This document shows positions 62,589 through 64,000 of a stretch of 64,000 bases of DNA, one piece after another; the stretch's first letter is position 1, and each line of letters opens with the position of its first letter. Location: assembly GCF_003626915.1 (NCBI RefSeq), contig NZ_CP032570.1, positions 558,001 through 622,000 on the forward strand. Reading direction: 5' to 3'. The notes beneath the pieces were generated by a model. It saw only the letters and a list, made by a program, of their open reading frames with translations, was not told the origin of the DNA and searched no databases. A program made the position numbers and the translations under genes. The stretch comes from Tsuneonella amylolytica (GTDB taxonomy: Bacteria; Pseudomonadota; Alphaproteobacteria; Sphingomonadales; Sphingomonadaceae).

Positions 62589-63245
62589 ATGCCCTCAGTG
62601 ATCTTCCCCGGCCCCGAAGGCCGTCTCGAAGGCCGTTACAGCCCCGCGCCGCGTCCGCGTGCGCCGGTGGCGATGATCCTCCACCCGCACCCGCACGGCG
62701 GTGGCACGATGAACGACCGCATCGTCCAGCGGCTGTACAAGACATTCGTCGATCGCGGTTTTGCGGTCCTGCGCTTCAACTTCCGCGGCGTCGGTCGCAG
62801 CCAGGGCAGCTTCGACAACGGCGTCGGCGAACTGTCCGACGCGGCAAGCGCGCTCGACTGGGTGCAGTCCATCCATCCCGAGGCGCAGACGACCTGGGTC
62901 GCCGGCGTCAGCTTCGGCGCGCTGATCGGTATGCAGCTCCTTATGCGGCGGCCCGAGGTGCGCGGCTTCATCTCGGTTTCCGCGCCCGCCAGCATGTACG
63001 ACTTCAGCTTCCTGGCGCCCTGCCCGGCGAGCGGGATCTTCATCCACGGCGCGCAGGACACCGTCGTGCAGCCCAACGCCGTCGACAAGCTGGTCGAGAA
63101 ACTGCGCACGCAGAAGCACATCACCATCCATCACGACGTGATCCCGCGGGCGAACCATTTCTTCGAACACGAGATCGACGACATGATGCTGTCGGCGGAC
63201 AAGTACCTCGACTTCCGCCTCTCTCCCGACTGCCCGATCCGCTAG
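62589..63245 (+). CDS. alpha/beta hydrolase (DLH/YfhR-like)
   Basis: 218 residues. MILHPHPHGGGTMNDRIVQ, LRFNFRGVGRSQGSFDNGVGE, nucleophile in GVSFGALIG, acid in HGAQDTVV, His in PRANHFFEHEIDDM. Cytoplasmic, of the DLH/COG2945 group. ATG 62589 follows AAGG. It often occurs next to cysteine desulfurase genes in sphingomonads. Confidence 0.92.
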   Translation: MPSVIFPGPEGRLEGRYSPAPRPRAPVAMILHPHPHGGGTMNDRIVQRLYKTFVDRGFAVLRFNFRGVGRSQGSFDNGVGELSDAASALDWVQSIHPEAQTTWVAGVSFGALIGMQLLMRRPEVRGFISVSAPASMYDFSFLAPCPASGIFIHGAQDTVVQPNAVDKLVEKLRTQKHITIHHDVIPRANHFFEHEIDDMMLSADKYLDFRLSPDCPIR

Positions 63246-63309
63246 ACGGGGGCCATACCTTCCGATCGGTAGTGAAACGCGACGCGAAATCGCTTGCTGG
63301 TTGATTGTG

Positions 63310-63321
63310 ATGTTGTAACAT
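63310..63321. promoter_or_regulatory. palindrome upstream of tonB
   Basis: ATGTT-GT-AACAT, a 5-2-5 inverted repeat 26 bases before the tonB start. It may be part of the promoter or an iron-type regulator site; neither is proved. Confidence 0.35.
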
Positions 63322-63346
63322 TGCCTGTCGAGAGAGGAGACTCGAT

Positions 63347-64000
63347 ATGGCTTACCTGCAGAACAATGGTTGGAAAGACCGGCCGGGAGCGATCGCGGGT
63401 GTCGTCGCCGTCCACGCGCTGGTCGGATACGCACTCGTGACCGGCCTCAGCTTCACCAAGATCGTCGAGACGGTGAAAAACCCGAAAGGCATCTTCGTCC
63501 CTGAGGTGAAGCTGCCGCCCCCGCCCCCGCCGCCCGATCCCACTCCTCAACCAACCGAGGCGGTCGTAAGCCCGAAGATGGTGGCGCCCAAGCCCCCGGT
63601 CGATCTGAACCCCGCCCACCCGCCGGTCGATACGACGCCGGTCATCATCCCCGTTCCGGACCCGCTGCCCTATGTCGTGCCGCGTCCGGCCCCGAGCGCG
63701 ACCGCGACCATTCCGCCCGCGCCCAAATCGACGTTCGACGCCGTGGGGGCCCTGCCCCGCGGCAATCCCGGTTCGTGGGTGACGGTCGACGATTACCGTT
63801 CGAGCTGGATCAACCGCGAGTTGACCGGCGTCGCCCGCTTCCGGCTCGACATCGCGGCGAACGGTCGGGTGTCGAATTGCACGATCACCGGATCGAGCGG
63901 TCATTCCGAGCTCGACAAGGCGACCTGCGCGCTTCTCACCAGCCGCGCCCGTTTCGATCCGGCCAAGGATATCAGCGGCGCGAAGGTGGCCGGGACCTAC
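63347..64000 (+). CDS. tonB: energy transducer TonB, 3' end outside window
   Basis: At least 218 residues. A single N-terminal helix (GAIAGVVAVHALVGYALVTGLSF), then a Pro-rich periplasmic arm (PPPPPPPDPTPQPTEAV to VPRPAPSATATIPPAPK), then the start of the C-terminal TonB domain (RELTGVARFRLDIAANGRVSNCTITGSSGHSELDKATCALLTSRARFDPA). GAGGAG precedes ATG 63347. exbB and exbD, if present, are outside the window. Confidence 0.94.
   Translation, partial: MAYLQNNGWKDRPGAIAGVVAVHALVGYALVTGLSFTKIVETVKNPKGIFVPEVKLPPPPPPPDPTPQPTEAVVSPKMVAPKPPVDLNPAHPPVDTTPVIIPVPDPLPYVVPRPAPSATATIPPAPKSTFDAVGALPRGNPGSWVTVDDYRSSWINRELTGVARFRLDIAANGRVSNCTITGSSGHSELDKATCALLTSRARFDPAKDISGAKVAGTY

Overview
The window reads as a chromosomal segment of a GC-rich alphaproteobacterium of the order Sphingomonadales, most likely family Erythrobacteraceae. 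This is inferred from protein character and gene content: a CcrM-type GANTC methyltransferase, a split-alpha PntAA/PntAB transhydrogenase, an aa3-oxidase operon with CtaG and SURF1, several DUF families common in sphingomonads, and candidate EcfG-type (GGAAC..CGTT) promoters. No rRNA, tRNA, CRISPR array, insertion sequence or prophage was recognised.

Layout. 1-1639 (-): partial S8 lipoprotein peptidase. 1804-2643: dapD. 2699-7664: a cluster of small stress-type genes (DUF3008, KGG-like, DUF3140, DUF1810, K+ channel, DUF427, PNPOx-like, DoxX-like, SWIB) broken by an M19 dipeptidase. 8002-11667: S41 lipoprotein peptidase, a TetR regulator divergent from a metal-dependent hydrolase with twin operators, and a GNAT enzyme. 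11835-12645 (-): rpmA and rplU. 13346-21284 (-): a long block moaE, moaD, moaA, a shortened SDR, folB, a methyltransferase, thrC, SURF1, ctaE, ctaG, a small membrane protein and ctaB. About 2 kb carrying a secreted protein and an epoxide-hydrolase-like gene then separates ctaB from ctaD and ctaC (23367-26250).

26436-31842 (+): tightly overlapping pyrE, pdxJ, acpS, lepB, AI-2E-type permease, DUF3089 and ruvX. 31851-38193 (-): a RibB with an N-terminal HTH domain, an NAD(P)-binding protein, dgt, a secreted subtilase, an Asp/Glu racemase-type protein and an alpha/beta hydrolase. 38190-40402 (-): a diheme cytochrome and beta-helix pair coupled to that hydrolase. 40477-44846 (-): pntB, pntAB, a fasciclin lipoprotein, a 53-residue membrane protein, pntAA and a 41-residue aa3-oxidase subunit IV.

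45007-50239: a sigma54-activator-like response regulator with a degenerate GAFTGA loop, an AT-richer patch with two hypothetical genes, a hemerythrin-like gene behind a well-matched EcfG-type promoter, folP and ccrM. The ccrM leader holds a cluster of its own GANTC target sites and a DnaA box. 50427-55922: rnhB head-to-head with a PQQ-type sugar dehydrogenase (their ATG codons overlap), then GNAT, DUF1285, NUDIX, cca and a secreted two-repeat protein. 56045-64000: parC, a DJ-1/PfpI protein, DUF4349, a 2Fe-2S ferredoxin with two tandem cysteine desulfurases, an alpha/beta hydrolase and a truncated TonB.

Most of the window is core metabolism in overlapping operons. Respiration (ctaBCDEG, SURF1, subunit IV, pnt), cofactor synthesis (folate, Moco, riboflavin, PLP, Fe-S) and general stress genes dominate. 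The less ordinary elements are the RibB-HTH protein with paired operators, the ccrM leader, the non-canonical sigma54-activator-like regulator, the shortened SDR in the folate operon, and the beta-helix/diheme cytochrome module.
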